NCBI RefSeq assembly: GCF_963082655.1
Contig: NC_081555.1
Span: 183,169,424 to 183,233,423 of the forward strand
DNA: 64,000 bases
Reading direction: 5' to 3'
From: Stomoxys calcitrans
Taxonomy: Eukaryota > Arthropoda > Insecta > Diptera > Muscidae
Of this stretch, positions 24,225-35,404 are shown piece by piece. Below the pieces are notes generated by a model. The model had not been told where the DNA came from and searched no databases. It saw only the letters and a list, made by a program, of their open reading frames with translations. The position numbers and the translations under genes were made by a program. Positions within the stretch are counted from its first letter, which is position 1; every line of letters begins with the position of its first letter.

Positions 24225-25330
24225 TTCAAGTTTATTGAGTTTAACTTTCTTTCCCGGATTGTTGAGGTTTCCTCAAAAATCCACATTTTATGTAGTGTGT
24301 CTAAATGTCACTTCGTAATACCTAACATGTGCTCCAAGATTACATCCATGTGCACCATGAACCAATCACTCATCAATGTTGTACGTTAACTACAGTTCAT
24401 AAATTATAAACAAGCACATCAACGGCAAACGTTTGCATTCATGACATTAACTAAAGATTCTGTAAGGAACATTTTGTGTCATGTGAAGGGTGTATAAATT
24501 TTTATCAACCAATATTGAATTTTGCATTTGTGGTGTTTCCATCTTTAATCGGCTTTGTAGAGAAAGCTTTAAAAAACATTATCACATTAAAAGACTTCAT
24601 TGTAGAATAAGATGACCTTCGTCGAAGTTGAGACAAACTTAAACGATGAGTAATAATTGTGAGATAAGCAGCAACGAAATGAGATGTAAACATGAGTGAA
24701 TGTTTATTTTGCAATACCAAATTCTGCGAAGCACTTTATTGGAAAACCCATGACATTTCAACAAGGATTTTTGTCATCTCCTTGTTGTAATAGATCAACG
24801 TATCAAAAGAAGGTCTTAAGATGATTAAAATAAAGATTTGATGCAATTGAAGGTCTCATTGGAGGAGAAATAATAAAAGTGGGAACTTGAATAGATTGTG
24901 GATAGGGATTTCTTGTGCTGAATTCAGTGACACTTTTAGCAATTGTTTATATAATAATTCTAGCGCAAACATTTACCAATTAAAAGAGCATGGGAGTGTT
25001 AATGATTTCCAATTCTCCAGTTTGTGCTTCTCCATGCGCTGAATTGGATCCAAGTGGAAGCACATTCAAGTGGAACATTGCCTTATAATTTCACTTGCAA
25101 TTGGTTGCATGAAAAGTAGGGAGGGGAAATATTTGCATATTCGGTTTTTAGGGGTCGATTTTGACCATAATGTGTATTTAGGCATAATATTTGATATATG
25201 CATTTTTTAGGCAAAAAGTAGAAAAAAGATAAGTTTAAAATCTTAAATAAGTCAACCACTAAGGTTTAGGTACTTTTATGGATGTAAATGTGTTTTTTAA
25301 ACGCGTTTTACTGTCATTGTATCCTAAGGA
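24225..25330. other. Unassigned DNA
   Basis: No recognisable gene or element. The minus-strand frame at 24505-24720 lacks motifs. Confidence 0.4.
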
Positions 25331-25334
25331 CCTA

Positions 25335-27250
25335 CAACGTTGAAACTTAAACCGATCTCCCGCGTTTGATACCCGATTTCGATGAAATTTAGCACAACCC
25401 TTTGTATAAAGTTCCATGATATCTGTAACGAATATGGTTCAGATCAGTCTATATCTTAAGATAGAACCCCTTATACACCGATCTCCCGATTTAAGGTATA
25501 AAGCCGCCTTTCTTGTCCGATTTCGCTGAAATTTGGCACATTGAGTTGTACTTAGCATTTCAATATACGTATCGAGTATGGTTCTTATAGGACAATATTT
25601 GGGCACAGCTGCCATGTATACCGATCTCGCGAGTTAAATTTTTGGGCCTTTAAAGGCTATATCTAAATATAGCCGCCATATACTCCGATCTCTCGATTTA
25701 AGGTATGAAGCGCATTTTTTATCCGATTTCGCTGAAATTTATTCATTATTTCATTTTAATATATTGTACTTACTGAGTATGTTTCTTATCGGACAGTATT
25801 TGGATACAGCTGCCATATATGCCGATCTCCCGAGTCAAATTCTTCGGCCTTTAAAGAGCGAATTTTGCTCCCGATTTCGCTGAAAATTGGCACATTGAGT
25901 TCCGTTGAGATCCTCGACATACATAAATATATGGTCTAGATGCCATCGACATCTTAATAAAGGGCAATTTTTTAAGAGCTATATGAAAGTTTGTCAAAAA
26001 AAAAAAACAACACATAAAATTCAGAAAAATTCTTGAAATCTTTATTTGAATCGGTATTTGCAATTTGTTGTTTGAAGAAAATTTCATGCAAACGTTGACC
26101 GAGACTGCGCCTCAAATAGTCCATCCGTTTAGTCCAATTTTGACATACTTTTCAACGTTCTCTTCCAATGTGTCAATTGAAGCGGGCTTGTCTGTATAGA
26201 CATGGACTTTAACATAGCCCGACAAAAAAATTATCTAAAATATTAAATTGCACGATCTAAGCGGCCAATTGGACGGTCCCGAACGTGAAATAAAATGTTC
26301 GCCGAACTCGCCTCTCAATAAGTCCTTAGTTACGCGTGCTGTGTAGCATGTGGCACAGTCTTGTTGGAAGCACATGTCATGCAAGTCAAGTTCTTGCATT
26401 TTGGGCAAAAAAAAGTTTGGTCTCATCTAACGGTAGCGCTCACCATTTGCAATTACGTTGTGATTCGCATCATCTATGAAGAAGTACGGTCCAATGATGC
26501 CGCCAGCCCATAAACTGCATCAAACTGTGACTTTGTCTGGATGCATTAGTAGCGCTTGCAATGCTTCTGACTGATCTTCATTCCAAAATCGACAATTCTG
26601 CTTATTTACGTACCCATTGAGCCAAAAATTAGCTTCGAAATGAAGTGAAAAATGAGCTCGCGATTTGATAATAAAATTCAATAATTTGCAAGCGTTGTTC
26701 GTTAGTATGACGATTCATGGTTAAATTATAGACCAAACTGAAGAAGTTTGACAGTTTACCAAAACACGATAATAGATAAGATAATAACTAAAAGTTACCC
26801 TTTATGACCCCAAATACACCGATCTTCCGACTTAAGATCTTAAGCCCATAAAAACCGCATTTATAGCTTGATTTCGCTAAAATTTGAAAGAATGAGATAT
26901 ACTAGTTCACTCGATATCTAAAACGAATATGGTTCATATCGAACCATATTTAGACATTTTAGGGTCTTCAACTCATAGAAGGTGCATTTTTCCGTATTCG
27001 CTGAAGTTTGAAACAGAGAGTTGTATAACCCAGTATTCCAAATTTTACACAAATCGAGAAGTAAATTATCCTTTTATGGACCAACAACTTTAAATTGGGA
27101 GATTAGCTATATCAAATTCGTCAAAATTATCAAGAGAACAAATATAACTCAATGTTTTCAATTTCAGCGAAATCCCGTAAGAAATGCACTTTTTGTGACT
27201 GCAGAACCTTAAATCGTGAGATCGATCTATATATCAGCTATGTCCAAGCA
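25335..27250. mobile_element. DINE-like central repeats, split by a mariner
   Basis: 25335-25957 holds about four plus-orientation units (CCGATCTCCCGATTTAAGGT ... CCGATTTCGCTGAAATTTGGC). The phrase resumes at 26805 (GACCCCAAATACACCGATCT) after the mariner insertion and turns to minus orientation by about 27000. Termini are not visible. Confidence 0.65.
25960..26802 (-). mobile_element. Mariner-like transposon with transposase pseudogene
   Basis: An 843-bp unit with imperfect inverted ends (AAGGGCAATTTTTTAAG at left; AAGGGTAACTTTTAG read inward from the right), flanked by TA on both sides. The transposase runs from an ATG at 26718 (MNRHTNEQRLQIIEFYYQ, the helix-turn-helix start) with many stops and frameshifts. 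Visible later pieces are HDMCFQQDCATCYTARVTKD (second catalytic Asp region), LLRGEFGEHFISRSGPSNWP, and VCQNWTKRMDYLRRSLGQRLHE near the C-terminus. The last catalytic region is mutated (RSCNLIF). Dead copy. Confidence 0.85.
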
Positions 27251-27257
27251 TAGTCCA

Positions 27258-27532
27258 AAATGCAAATTGCAAATTTTGCCCATAAACATTCCACTAAGGA
27301 ACATGGGCAAACTTCTCACATATCAATGAGTGCAGTCCGATTCAAGTTGAAGCTCAATGATAATAGCCGAGTCGGAACGGCGTGCCACAGTGCGACACCT
27401 TTTTAGAGAGAAGTTTTATATGGCATAGTACCTCACAAATGTTGCCAGCATTAGGAGGGGTTTCGAATCTAGCCAGGATTCGAAACCAGGCGTTTAGGCG
27501 GACATGCTAACCTCTGCACTACGGTTGCCTCC
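27258..27532 (-). mobile_element. tRNA-derived SINE with target-site duplication
   Basis: Flanked by AGCATAGTCCA at 27247-27257 and 27533-27543, an 11-bp target duplication inside a DINE. Minus strand: GGCAACCGTAGTGCAGAGGT, box B GGTTTCGAATCC, body and ATGGGCAAAATTTGC tail. Missing part of the middle around the TGTAAAACTT region. Confidence 0.9.
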
Positions 27533-27543
27533 AGCATAGTCCA

Positions 27544-27700
27544 GTCTTTATCAAATTTGGCACCGATATTGAGAGGTGTAATGAATGTAAAACACTGTTT
27601 AGAATTTCATCGAAATTGATTAATAAATGTGCTACTTATGGTCCCAAGACCTTTTATCGGGAGATTGGTCTATATGGCAACAATATTCATATAGTCCAAA
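27544..27700 (-). mobile_element. DINE-like central repeat, right half of the SINE target
   Basis: Continues the repeat interrupted by the SINE (CATAGTCCAGTC, TTTGGCACCGATATTGAGAGG, GGTCTATATGGCAACAATA). Ends against the coding remnant at 27705. Confidence 0.6.
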
Positions 27701-27704
27701 TGGT

Positions 27705-27959
27705 TCAATAACTGGTTGCCGGATACATTTGTGCCACATATTGACCGTTTGGGATGCCGCGTTCCTCAAATAGCTTGGTCAGAAATTTATTTACCAGATA
27801 CATATTTTTGGGTAACTTTAATGGTGTAAACAAAACTTCACTTAGATTCGTTCTCTCATCTCCGGTATCTATTGTTTGTGATGCCAAAAAATATTCAAAA
27901 TTTGCTAAATATATGCAAATTATGCAGTTTGCATAAAATATGCAAAAAATTCTTAGCAT
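27705..27959 (-). pseudogene. Short C-terminal coding remnant of unknown protein
   Basis: An open frame ends in a TGA at 27705-27707. Its last 55 or so residues (TIDTGDERTNLSEVLF, LKLPKNMYLVNKFL, EERGIPNGQYVAQMYP) have the codon make-up and charge pattern of real protein, unlike the DINE frames around it. A possible splice acceptor (acaatag) falls about 170 nt before the stop, so the TA-rich first part of the frame (LRIFCIFYANCI...) is probably intron. The DINE-like repeat at 27544-27700 abuts the stop codon. I do not recognise the protein. It may be a captured or decayed gene end rather than a working exon. Confidence 0.3.
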
Positions 27960-28034
27960 TTTCTTAACGTAAACCCAATGTAACGTATTTTTTTGTTTTA
28001 AATTTTTTTTCTATGCTGCAAAAAATTGCATTGC

Positions 28035-28110
28035 ATATGTTTCCGATGTCTAATTATAAGGGACCTCCTTTTTATAGACGAGTCCTAAAGAGCATGGCGA
28101 TGCTGCTTGA
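28035..28110 (-). mobile_element. Short SINE fragment
   Basis: TCTAATTATAAGGGACCTCCTTTTTATAGACGAGTCC matches the SINE body. Head and tail absent. Confidence 0.4.
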
Positions 28111-29625
28111 AGAGTATTCCTATTTGGTTGCGTGGGACACACTGTGGCTATACACCCAATATAGCCTCATTTGGCATGTAAAAAATAGGTTTTTTTTAAA
28201 ACAACACCACCGTGGCTCTTATACCGTCGTTTTCCAAACTCAGTTATATACAGCCCAAAGAGCCAAGGAATTTCCCAAGGTCACCCAGACCTAACACCGT
28301 TAGTCCTTCTTTCTTAACAAAAATATGAGGCTTAAGATTTCTTTTAACCCCTGCATAACTGCGAAAATTGAAAGTGATAAACCTCAGGCAACTCGCCCCG
28401 GAATAGGTTATTTTTTTCAAAAAGCGTTCAGAATTCCTATCCAACGGCATTATAGTAGGTTAAACTATTACACAAAACTTTTTGTCATAGAATTTTACAT
28501 CAAAGTTTAGAAACGAATTAATTTTAGATGGATGAACTTAATGGATGGGCTGCCAGAGACGATACGCCTTTTTAATGGACGAGGGCATAAAGATCTGGTG
28601 TTCTGTATGTTGAGATTACAGTTCAGTATTTAAATGGATAATTTAAAAAAAAAGTTATTCACATTTATCATAAAAAACTTTTCATTCACCTCCTTTTCCA
28701 TAAATGAGTGTTTGGAAAAACCAGTCGTCATTGAAATGTTTTTTTCTGATAACAAACGCAATTAAGGGAAAAATCAAAGTCATATATACCACTCCAACGC
28801 ACTTCACAGGAGTATTCCCCCTTCTGTTGGAGCAACTATGTCATTGGATATGTTCTGTCTGATGCTTCTATGCAATTAGGGCCCACTTCAATTATTAAAA
28901 ATCTTAAAGAAATTTATGAGGGTTCTTATTGGCATATGAAAGATATGGACAAGTGTGCGACTGCGAGTGAGTGTGTGGCCGTATGTGATGTGGTATCTGT
29001 TCCAATGCAATTTGATTATTTACATTTCTTAATTAATTCATTTTTCTCGTTTATTGTTATTTTTTGTTGTGTCATTGTTTAGCGTTTCACAATCAATTAA
29101 TTTCAATTTAACTGGCGCTGCGACCAACACAAAACACTTAAACGATCAATTTCATGATCACACGCATTCTACACAATAACGAAGGACAAGAAAGGGATGG
29201 TACAATACTAGGTCCTTTTTGGTATTGTATGCACTTTTCTATTTATGTTATTCGACTGATTTTATTATGTGATAAAGAATTGTATCTAAATAGTACACCA
29301 CGGTTATTTAGTAACCGTAAGAGTTTATGAAATAATTTTTTCTTCTAAATTTCACAAAAGTGATCGCAACTCAGCGAACTTGAAACGTACTTCATGATCT
29401 GTTTCATATTTTTTATTGCAATTGCTTAGGAAATAACATGACAGTCATGTATTGAAACAAGTAATGGAAGTCTTAAGACAGTCATAGCCGCCAATATAAT
29501 ACCGGCGTACTTTCTTTTTATTTAAATGAAATATAAGTACAATTCGATTAAATCATACGTATCTCCTGTACACTTTTACAAAATTAGACAAAAATTAAAG
29601 ATACTGCAGCCTCATCGGTTGAAAG
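28110..29625. other. Unassigned DNA
   Basis: Open frames at 28013-28294, 28244-28510 and 28870-29082 have no family motif. No RNA gene seen. Confidence 0.4.
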
Positions 29626-29629
29626 ATTT

Positions 29630-30276
29630 GTATGGGTGATATATCTAGAGATAGACCCATTGATAAATATACCGATCGACTCAGAATCACTTTCTGATTT
29701 GATTTAGCGATGTCCGTCTGTGAGTCCATGTATTCTTGTAATCAAAGTGCACGAACGCTATTGATTTTGGTAAAAATCGGTTCAGATTTAGATATAGCTC
29801 CCATTAATATGTATCGCCCGATTTGTACTTAAATGGCCGTAGTAGCAACAATTTTCAACCAATTTGCATAAAATTTGGCACGGTTGTTTTCTTGCTGATC
29901 TTAACATATAGGCAAAATTTTATCAAAATCGGTTCAGATTTAGATATAGCTCCCATATCTATGTATCGCCCGTTTTGCACTTAAATGCCCGTAGTAGCTC
30001 CAATTTTCGACCGATCTGTAACCGATAATTTGGCACGGACTGTTTCGTTACCGATTTTAACATATCTGCAATACTTCATCAAAATCGGTTTAGATTTGGA
30101 TACAGCTCCCATATATATCGCCTGATTTGCATTTATATCTATTTGAAAATCGGTTCAGATTTAGATATAGCTCTCATATACATATACATTTATGTATTGC
30201 CCGAATTTATAATTGTAGGGTAGGTGTAGGGTATTATATAGTCGGCTCCGCCCGACTTTTGCCTTTCCTAACTGGT
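29630..30276 (+). mobile_element. DINE-like element, second subtype, with 3' hairpin
   Basis: Repeated CGGTTCAGATTTAGATATAGCTCCC units (about four), a GATGTCCGTCTGTGAGTCCATG block near its 5' side, and a 3' end TAGGGTATTATATAGTCGGCTCC with hairpin arms GTCGG/CCGAC at 30241-30256. Sequence differs from the CGGCCGGGCCG subtype, but the layout is the same. Confidence 0.65.
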
Positions 30277-30279
30277 TTT

Positions 30280-30812
30280 GATACTTAATTTGATAGATAA
30301 TATTTGATACAAGAGGATAACATTTGAAGCAGTGGACTTTTGAGGCCCCTATTACCGCTTATCCGCCTCTGTTCATATCTTGGCATGTGTGGCCGACGAA
30401 CAGATCCCAAAAAGAGAAATTCTGATTCTTTGATGATAGTTTGTGAAAACTTCTCTGCTGCACACAATAAACCCGGCATTATTAGTAACTCATCCAGAGG
30501 GTGTGCCCGACTCGTGTTGGTGAATTAAAGAAAATAACAAGCTTCGCATTTGACATAGTATGGACAGAGGCGAATATATTGTATAATACGAAAAAAATTA
30601 TGTTTTTAAGATTTTCAAATCAGGAAACTTTATGCTTTTTCAACTATTACCAATACTTAAAGAATAATTCTAAGAAAATTTTATACCAAATTTTCTTTTT
30701 TGATTTCCTGGCAATTTTTGTTAAAAATATTCATCTAATGAAGATAATGTCCAACTTTTTTCTGCACATTTATCAAATTTTTAATATAACCTACAGATTT
30801 TATTTTTCTAGA
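30280..30812. other. Unassigned AT-rich DNA
   Basis: The plus-strand frame at 30501-30872 is Phe/Ile/Asn/Lys-rich, as expected from AT-rich sequence, and runs into the Helitron-like repeat. Not supported as a gene. Confidence 0.45.
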
Positions 30813-30815
30813 AAA

Positions 30816-32235
30816 CTAGCCGAACCGTGCCCGCTCCGCTGCGCCTTCTTTAATTCTCGCATATTTTTTTAGGGTGGGGACACTTCGCCCTGAATGAGGA
30901 TATCGAATTCGTGCCATTGTTGCCTATAATGCTGAAAGCGTTCGAGTCCTGGCGAGAACATCGGACAAAGCGGTGTTTATCCCCTCTTAATGTTGGGGCT
31001 GGGGCGGCCATCGGCACTTTGCACTGAATATAGTTATGAAATTCGTTCTTTATTCTCAATGAAAATGAAGTTCAGTTTAGGGGGTGCTTTACAGCGTACC
31101 CCAAAACACTTGGCTCTAAAATTGACTATCAAATTCGTTTTCTACTCGCAAACACCTTTCAATTGAGTCCCATATTGTCATAATTTGTCAAATAAACCAT
31201 TTGACGTATCTTTAGGAGAAAAGGCGCCACCTAGATTTGAACGATGTGTACTTGGATCCAAATTTTGATACCATATTCGTTTTCTGGTCTCCAATACCTT
31301 TAATTTGATAACCTTATTGTGCCCATCGGACCACTTTCGGATATGGCTGGCGTTTTTGGGGTAAGGGCGAGGGTCCGCCTCCACTCGACATTATAAAATT
31401 ATATAGCCTATGTTTCCTTCCAGACAAACGTACACTATCTATGAAAATTTTAACAAAATCTGTTCAGCCAAGTATCATATAATGGGTTTAATGGCTTTTT
31501 TGAGGGGTGTCTTGACTTCCTATACCTCGATCTGATTTTGTATGCCAGATTCAAAATCTACTCCAGAATACCTTTCATTTGAGCCCCATATTGAAATGAA
31601 CGTCCAATATGTCTGTTTGGGGGAGTTTTGGGGTTGTGGCGGCCCGATGGATTCTTAAACTCAAATTTTGATACCATATTCGTATTCTACTCTCCAATAC
31701 CTTTCATGTGATACCTATATTGTCCCGATCAGTCCACTTTTGATTTTGGGTTGTGTTTTTGGCACCGATACCGGAAAATTATATAGCCTATTATATTTCT
31801 ATCAAGACCAACCTACATAGTTTGCGAAAATTTCGAGAAAATCGGTTCGGCCGTTTTTCAGTCTATACGGAACAATAAAACCGAGTCCCATACATCCATG
31901 ATTGGCGAATGAGCCCATTTTGGGCGTTTTTGTGGGGGTGGGGTGACCCCCTATACTTCGACAGATTCGCAATCTACTCCCGCATACTTTTAATTTGATA
32001 CCCATATTGTCCTTATCGGTCCACTTTTGAATTTGGGTGGTGTTTTTGGGGTAACGTTATCCGTTATCAATTAATTATAAAGCCTATTCCTACTTCCTGA
32101 CCATATTCGTAATCTACTCCCGAATACCTTTCATTTAAGTCCCATATTGTCATGGCTGTCAAATAAATCTATTTTAAGGGGTTTCGGGGCTGGGGCGGAC
32201 CCCCAGGTACTTGGACCCAGCTTTTATTATGACAA
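30816..32235 (-). mobile_element. Helitron-like repeat, copy B (5' end missing)
   Basis: The 3' end CTAG at 30816-30819 has T after it on the minus strand. Same order of blocks as copy A: GGTGGGGACACTTCGCCCTGAAT, SINE-derived GTTCGAGTCCTGGCGAGAACATC, then GTGCCCATCGGACCACTTTC, ATAGCCTATGTTTCCTTCCAG and CATATTGTCATGGCTGTCAAA. The TATATATAAGA terminus is not reached. Confidence 0.55.
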
Positions 32236-32261
32236 TAAAATTTACTTCATTGTAGTATAAC

Positions 32262-32700
32262 TACACTCATAGAAAAAAATTTGCTCTAAATTTGGAAACA
32301 AAAGGCCATGCCAGTCATATATCAAAAATGGGAGCTAGCTCAGCCACATTTTGAAATTTATACCAATGGATGCGATATCATGTGTAAAAGGAATCTTTTG
32401 ATCAGGTAGCTTCTTTACAGTAATATTCCTCAAATTAAAAAGATCTCTTCCAACAAAATGTCTAAAAAAATGCCTAAGGTAATCAGAACAAGTACCAGGC
32501 AAATATAAAAATTGGCATACATTTTTTTCAGCAGTTTTTTGAACTTAAAACAGTATATTTTGTTTGCTGATTTAGCTGACCGAAATGTTTGCTACTACAG
32601 CAGCCCTATGTTTGCTAAAATATCAGTAATGTCTGCTTTCCCAATTTCAGCAGACAAAATCTGCTGATTTAGGAGACATTTTTGCTGTCGTGAATAACAA
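32262..32700 (+). mobile_element. CAGCAAA-rich element (TIR-type), copy 1
   Basis: Starts ACACTCATAGAAAAAAATTTGCT. The body includes AAGGCCATGCCAGTCAT and GGTAGCTTCTTTACAGTAATATTCC. The end is rich in GTTTGCT and CAGCAGA words. The start is the reverse of the copy end at 38.33 kb (AGCAAACTTTTTTTCTATGAGTG), so ends are inverted. No coding. Confidence 0.6.
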
Positions 32701-32704
32701 ATTT

Positions 32705-33715
32705 CTCAGTCTTAATTGGTATAAAATGTTCTCAATCTACTTCCATAGGTTAATCACCAAGAGCGTTTTTAGAATAACTCATAGAGTTTTTAATAAATAC
32801 CATCAGATCCACTTTAGATTACAATGAACACTGTTCGCTTAGTAGTGGAACATGAAGCCGGCGACTGTTTTGTTTCCCCTTGTCCATGCCAACCATTTAC
32901 CAGTCGCCCATTTTCACCATAAATTAAAGTGTTTGGCATACAAAGTAGTAACTCAGAATTCTTTTCCACTTAAGCCGAGGTGCCATCGCACACAAATTCA
33001 TTGAATACAATTTCTTTTATACATTATATCGAAAAATGTTAGCAGGACGCAGAATATTCAACAGAAACTCACGCACGGTACAGCGTGGGTTGGTGGGGGA
33101 GCATGGAGAGTGCCTTTGTTAGTCTCACGTTTAACACTTTATTGTGGAAACTATTGTTGTTGTTTTCAAAGAAATGGTTGTCTGGCATTTTAAATTAACA
33201 ATTTCTTCAGCAGCAGTTGAAAGATGACTGATTAAATTTTGAAATTCTTCTGTCTGAGAATTTTTATTTTTATTTTTTGTTAATTTTTCCGTTGCTTTTG
33301 GTACTTTCATTCTCCTTTCTTTTCACCCCAAATGATGTAGGCTAGTTTTCAGCTAAGCAAGGTAATATCATACCATATGTATTGGATATTTTCTTAAATC
33401 ATTTTAAAAATCAACTATTCCATTACAAATGTCTAGTTTGGAAAAAAGCAGAATTACATATATCTTTTTTATAACATTGAAGTTAAATTAGACATAGAGA
33501 AAACGCAATACCATAGAAAGTAATTTCAGCACTTGAGTGTTGCATAGAAGACAAATTTTAATATGGATACATATCATTTGAATAATAGATGTCCTTGCTC
33601 GCGAAACTATACAGAAAAAATACAAATCGGGTTCAATAACGAAAATATTTTATCCAAGTATTTTTGTAATTGAAGCAGCTTTAATCACGGAAATAAAATA
33701 GTTTTTAAATAAGGA
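32705..33715. other. Unassigned DNA
   Basis: No gene or known element recognised. Confidence 0.4.
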
Positions 33716-33720
33716 GATGG

Positions 33721-33848
33721 ATAAATAAAAAATTATTGAAATTTTTAAAATTTCAATAAACTTTTTTTTATATAATTTTATTTAATAAATAAAAAATTAT
33801 TGAAATTTTTAAAATTTCAATAAACTTTCTTTTATTTAATTTTATTTA
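33721..33848. repeat. 64-bp tandem duplication with a palindromic core
   Basis: ATAAATAAAAAATTATTG starts at 33721 and again at 33785. Each copy contains ATTGAAATTTT-T-AAAATTTCAAT, an 11-bp inverted repeat. Confidence 0.9.
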
Positions 33849-33907
33849 ATGTTCCAATTAATAAATGATTGAAATTTTTAATTAATTTTTCAATTGATCG
33901 AAATAAA

Positions 33908-34132
33908 AACAAGTAAAAGCGTGCTAAGTTTGGCCGGGCCGAATCTTATATACTATCCATCATGGATCGCATTTGTCGAGTTCTATTCCCGGTGTCTCTT
34001 TTTAGACAAACAAAGGAAAGGATAAAAGAATATAATTGCTATGCTATTGAAGCTATATCAAGATATGGGCCGATTCGGACCATAATGGAATGAATATTGG
34101 AGACCACAATAGAGTTCATTGTGTAAAATTAG
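33908..34132 (-). mobile_element. DINE-1-like 3' end, left half of an inverted pair
   Basis: ACAAGTAAAAGCGTGCTAAG and TTGGCCGGGCCGAATC mark the 3' end, followed inward by ATGGATCGCATTTGTCGAG. Joins the opposite-facing half at about 34132. Confidence 0.7.
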
Positions 34133-34390
34133 CATGAAGTACTTTGTTTGGCGTCTAACAGCAATGCCAAGTACGGTCTAAATCCATAAGCTGATATATT
34201 TTTCATATAAGCCGATCTACCGATTTTACTTCTTAAGGTCCTATAGGGCGCATTTCTTATCCCATTTGGCTGAAATTTGGCTCCTACTTTGGTCTGAAAT
34301 ATCCGACCAATCATGGCACATATATAAGTTTCGGTGAACCGGCCGAACTTAATACGCTTTTGTTTGTTAAATTTGGCTTTATTCGGTCTG
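34133..34390 (+). mobile_element. DINE-1-like 3' end, right half of an inverted pair
   Basis: Plus-orientation repeat (AAGCCGATCTACCGATTTTAC ... GGCTGAAATTTGG), ending AACCGGCCGAACTTAATACGCTTTTG, a 3' terminus. Confidence 0.65.
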
Positions 34391-34394
34391 TGAA

Positions 34395-34878
34395 TTGATA
34401 TTGCTTCTATTAAATAAATTTCCTGATTTTTACTTCTCATTTTCGTTTGAAATATAGGAGGTTATGGGAAATTAACGATAGTATCGATGCTATAGATATT
34501 AATTATTAGAAATATCGAATTATCGATAGTTTGCAGGCTCTAATTATCATGCTTTGTACAAAAGTTTTTGCGCCTAACAATATGCTATAAAAATATCGGA
34601 ATAGGCAAACTACACAAAGTTACCAGTTATTGCGGCACTGGATAACAATGAGCAAGCACCACATAGGGTGGAACTTGTAACTGCGACCTTTATGGTGTTT
34701 ATCGTCATCACGAGAAAGCGCCATACGGAGTAGCTGCAGTCAGAAATAACCTACGGTATTAAGGTCGGGCAGCACCGGCTTTTGCTTAAGCACGAATGCC
34801 TATTATAAGGCGTGTTGTTGGCGCCTTCAAATAAAAAATTACCATCAATTAGCCTAACTAACTTGTCACTGGAATAAG
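34395..34878. other. Unassigned DNA
   Basis: Contains ATCGATGCTATAG/ATCGAATTATCGATAG-type short repeats near 34470-34530. No gene recognised. Confidence 0.4.
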
Positions 34879-34880
34879 TA

Positions 34881-35116
34881 TTGGGTTGCCCAAAAAGTAA
34901 TTGCGGATTTTTAATATAGTCGGTGTTGGCAAATTCTTTCACAGCTTGTGACTCTGTAATTGCATTCTTTCTTCTGTCAGTTATCAGCTGTTACTTTAAC
35001 TTGCTTTAGAAAAAAAGTGTAAAAAAAGTATATTTGATTAAAGTTCATTCTAAGTTTTATTAAAAATGCATTTACTTTCTTTTAAAAAATCTGCAATTAC
35101 TTTTTGGGCAACCCAA
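34881..35116. mobile_element. Mariner MITE, complete (236 bp)
   Basis: Ends TTGGGTTGCCCAAAAAGTAA and its inverse, TTACTTTTTGGGCAACCCAA, flanked by TA on both sides. No coding. Nearly identical to the copy at 60185. Confidence 0.95.
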
Positions 35117-35184
35117 TATATATAAATATATATATATATATAAATATATATATATAAATATATACATATATATAAACATAGATA

Positions 35185-35261
<77 letters not shown>

Positions 35262-35271
35262 TTATATATAA
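35117..35271. repeat. (TA)n microsatellite
   Basis: Imperfect then perfect TA run starting at the right target TA of the MITE. Confidence 0.97.
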
Positions 35272-35404
35272 ATGTAGAGTCATTAAAAATTCACAAAAGA
35301 AGTTGCTATGGTGTTCTTTGAATATAAACATTGTCCTTAGCTGCCTAAAGACCAAAACGGAATGAGTATGTTGAGGAGCGTTGCGTTGAAAAAGGCAACT
35401 TTGC

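Noticed and set aside
30501..30872. 123-residue plus-strand open frame
   Set aside because: Residue content (Phe, Ile, Asn, Lys) is that of AT-rich noise and the frame runs into a repeat; no splice or motif support.
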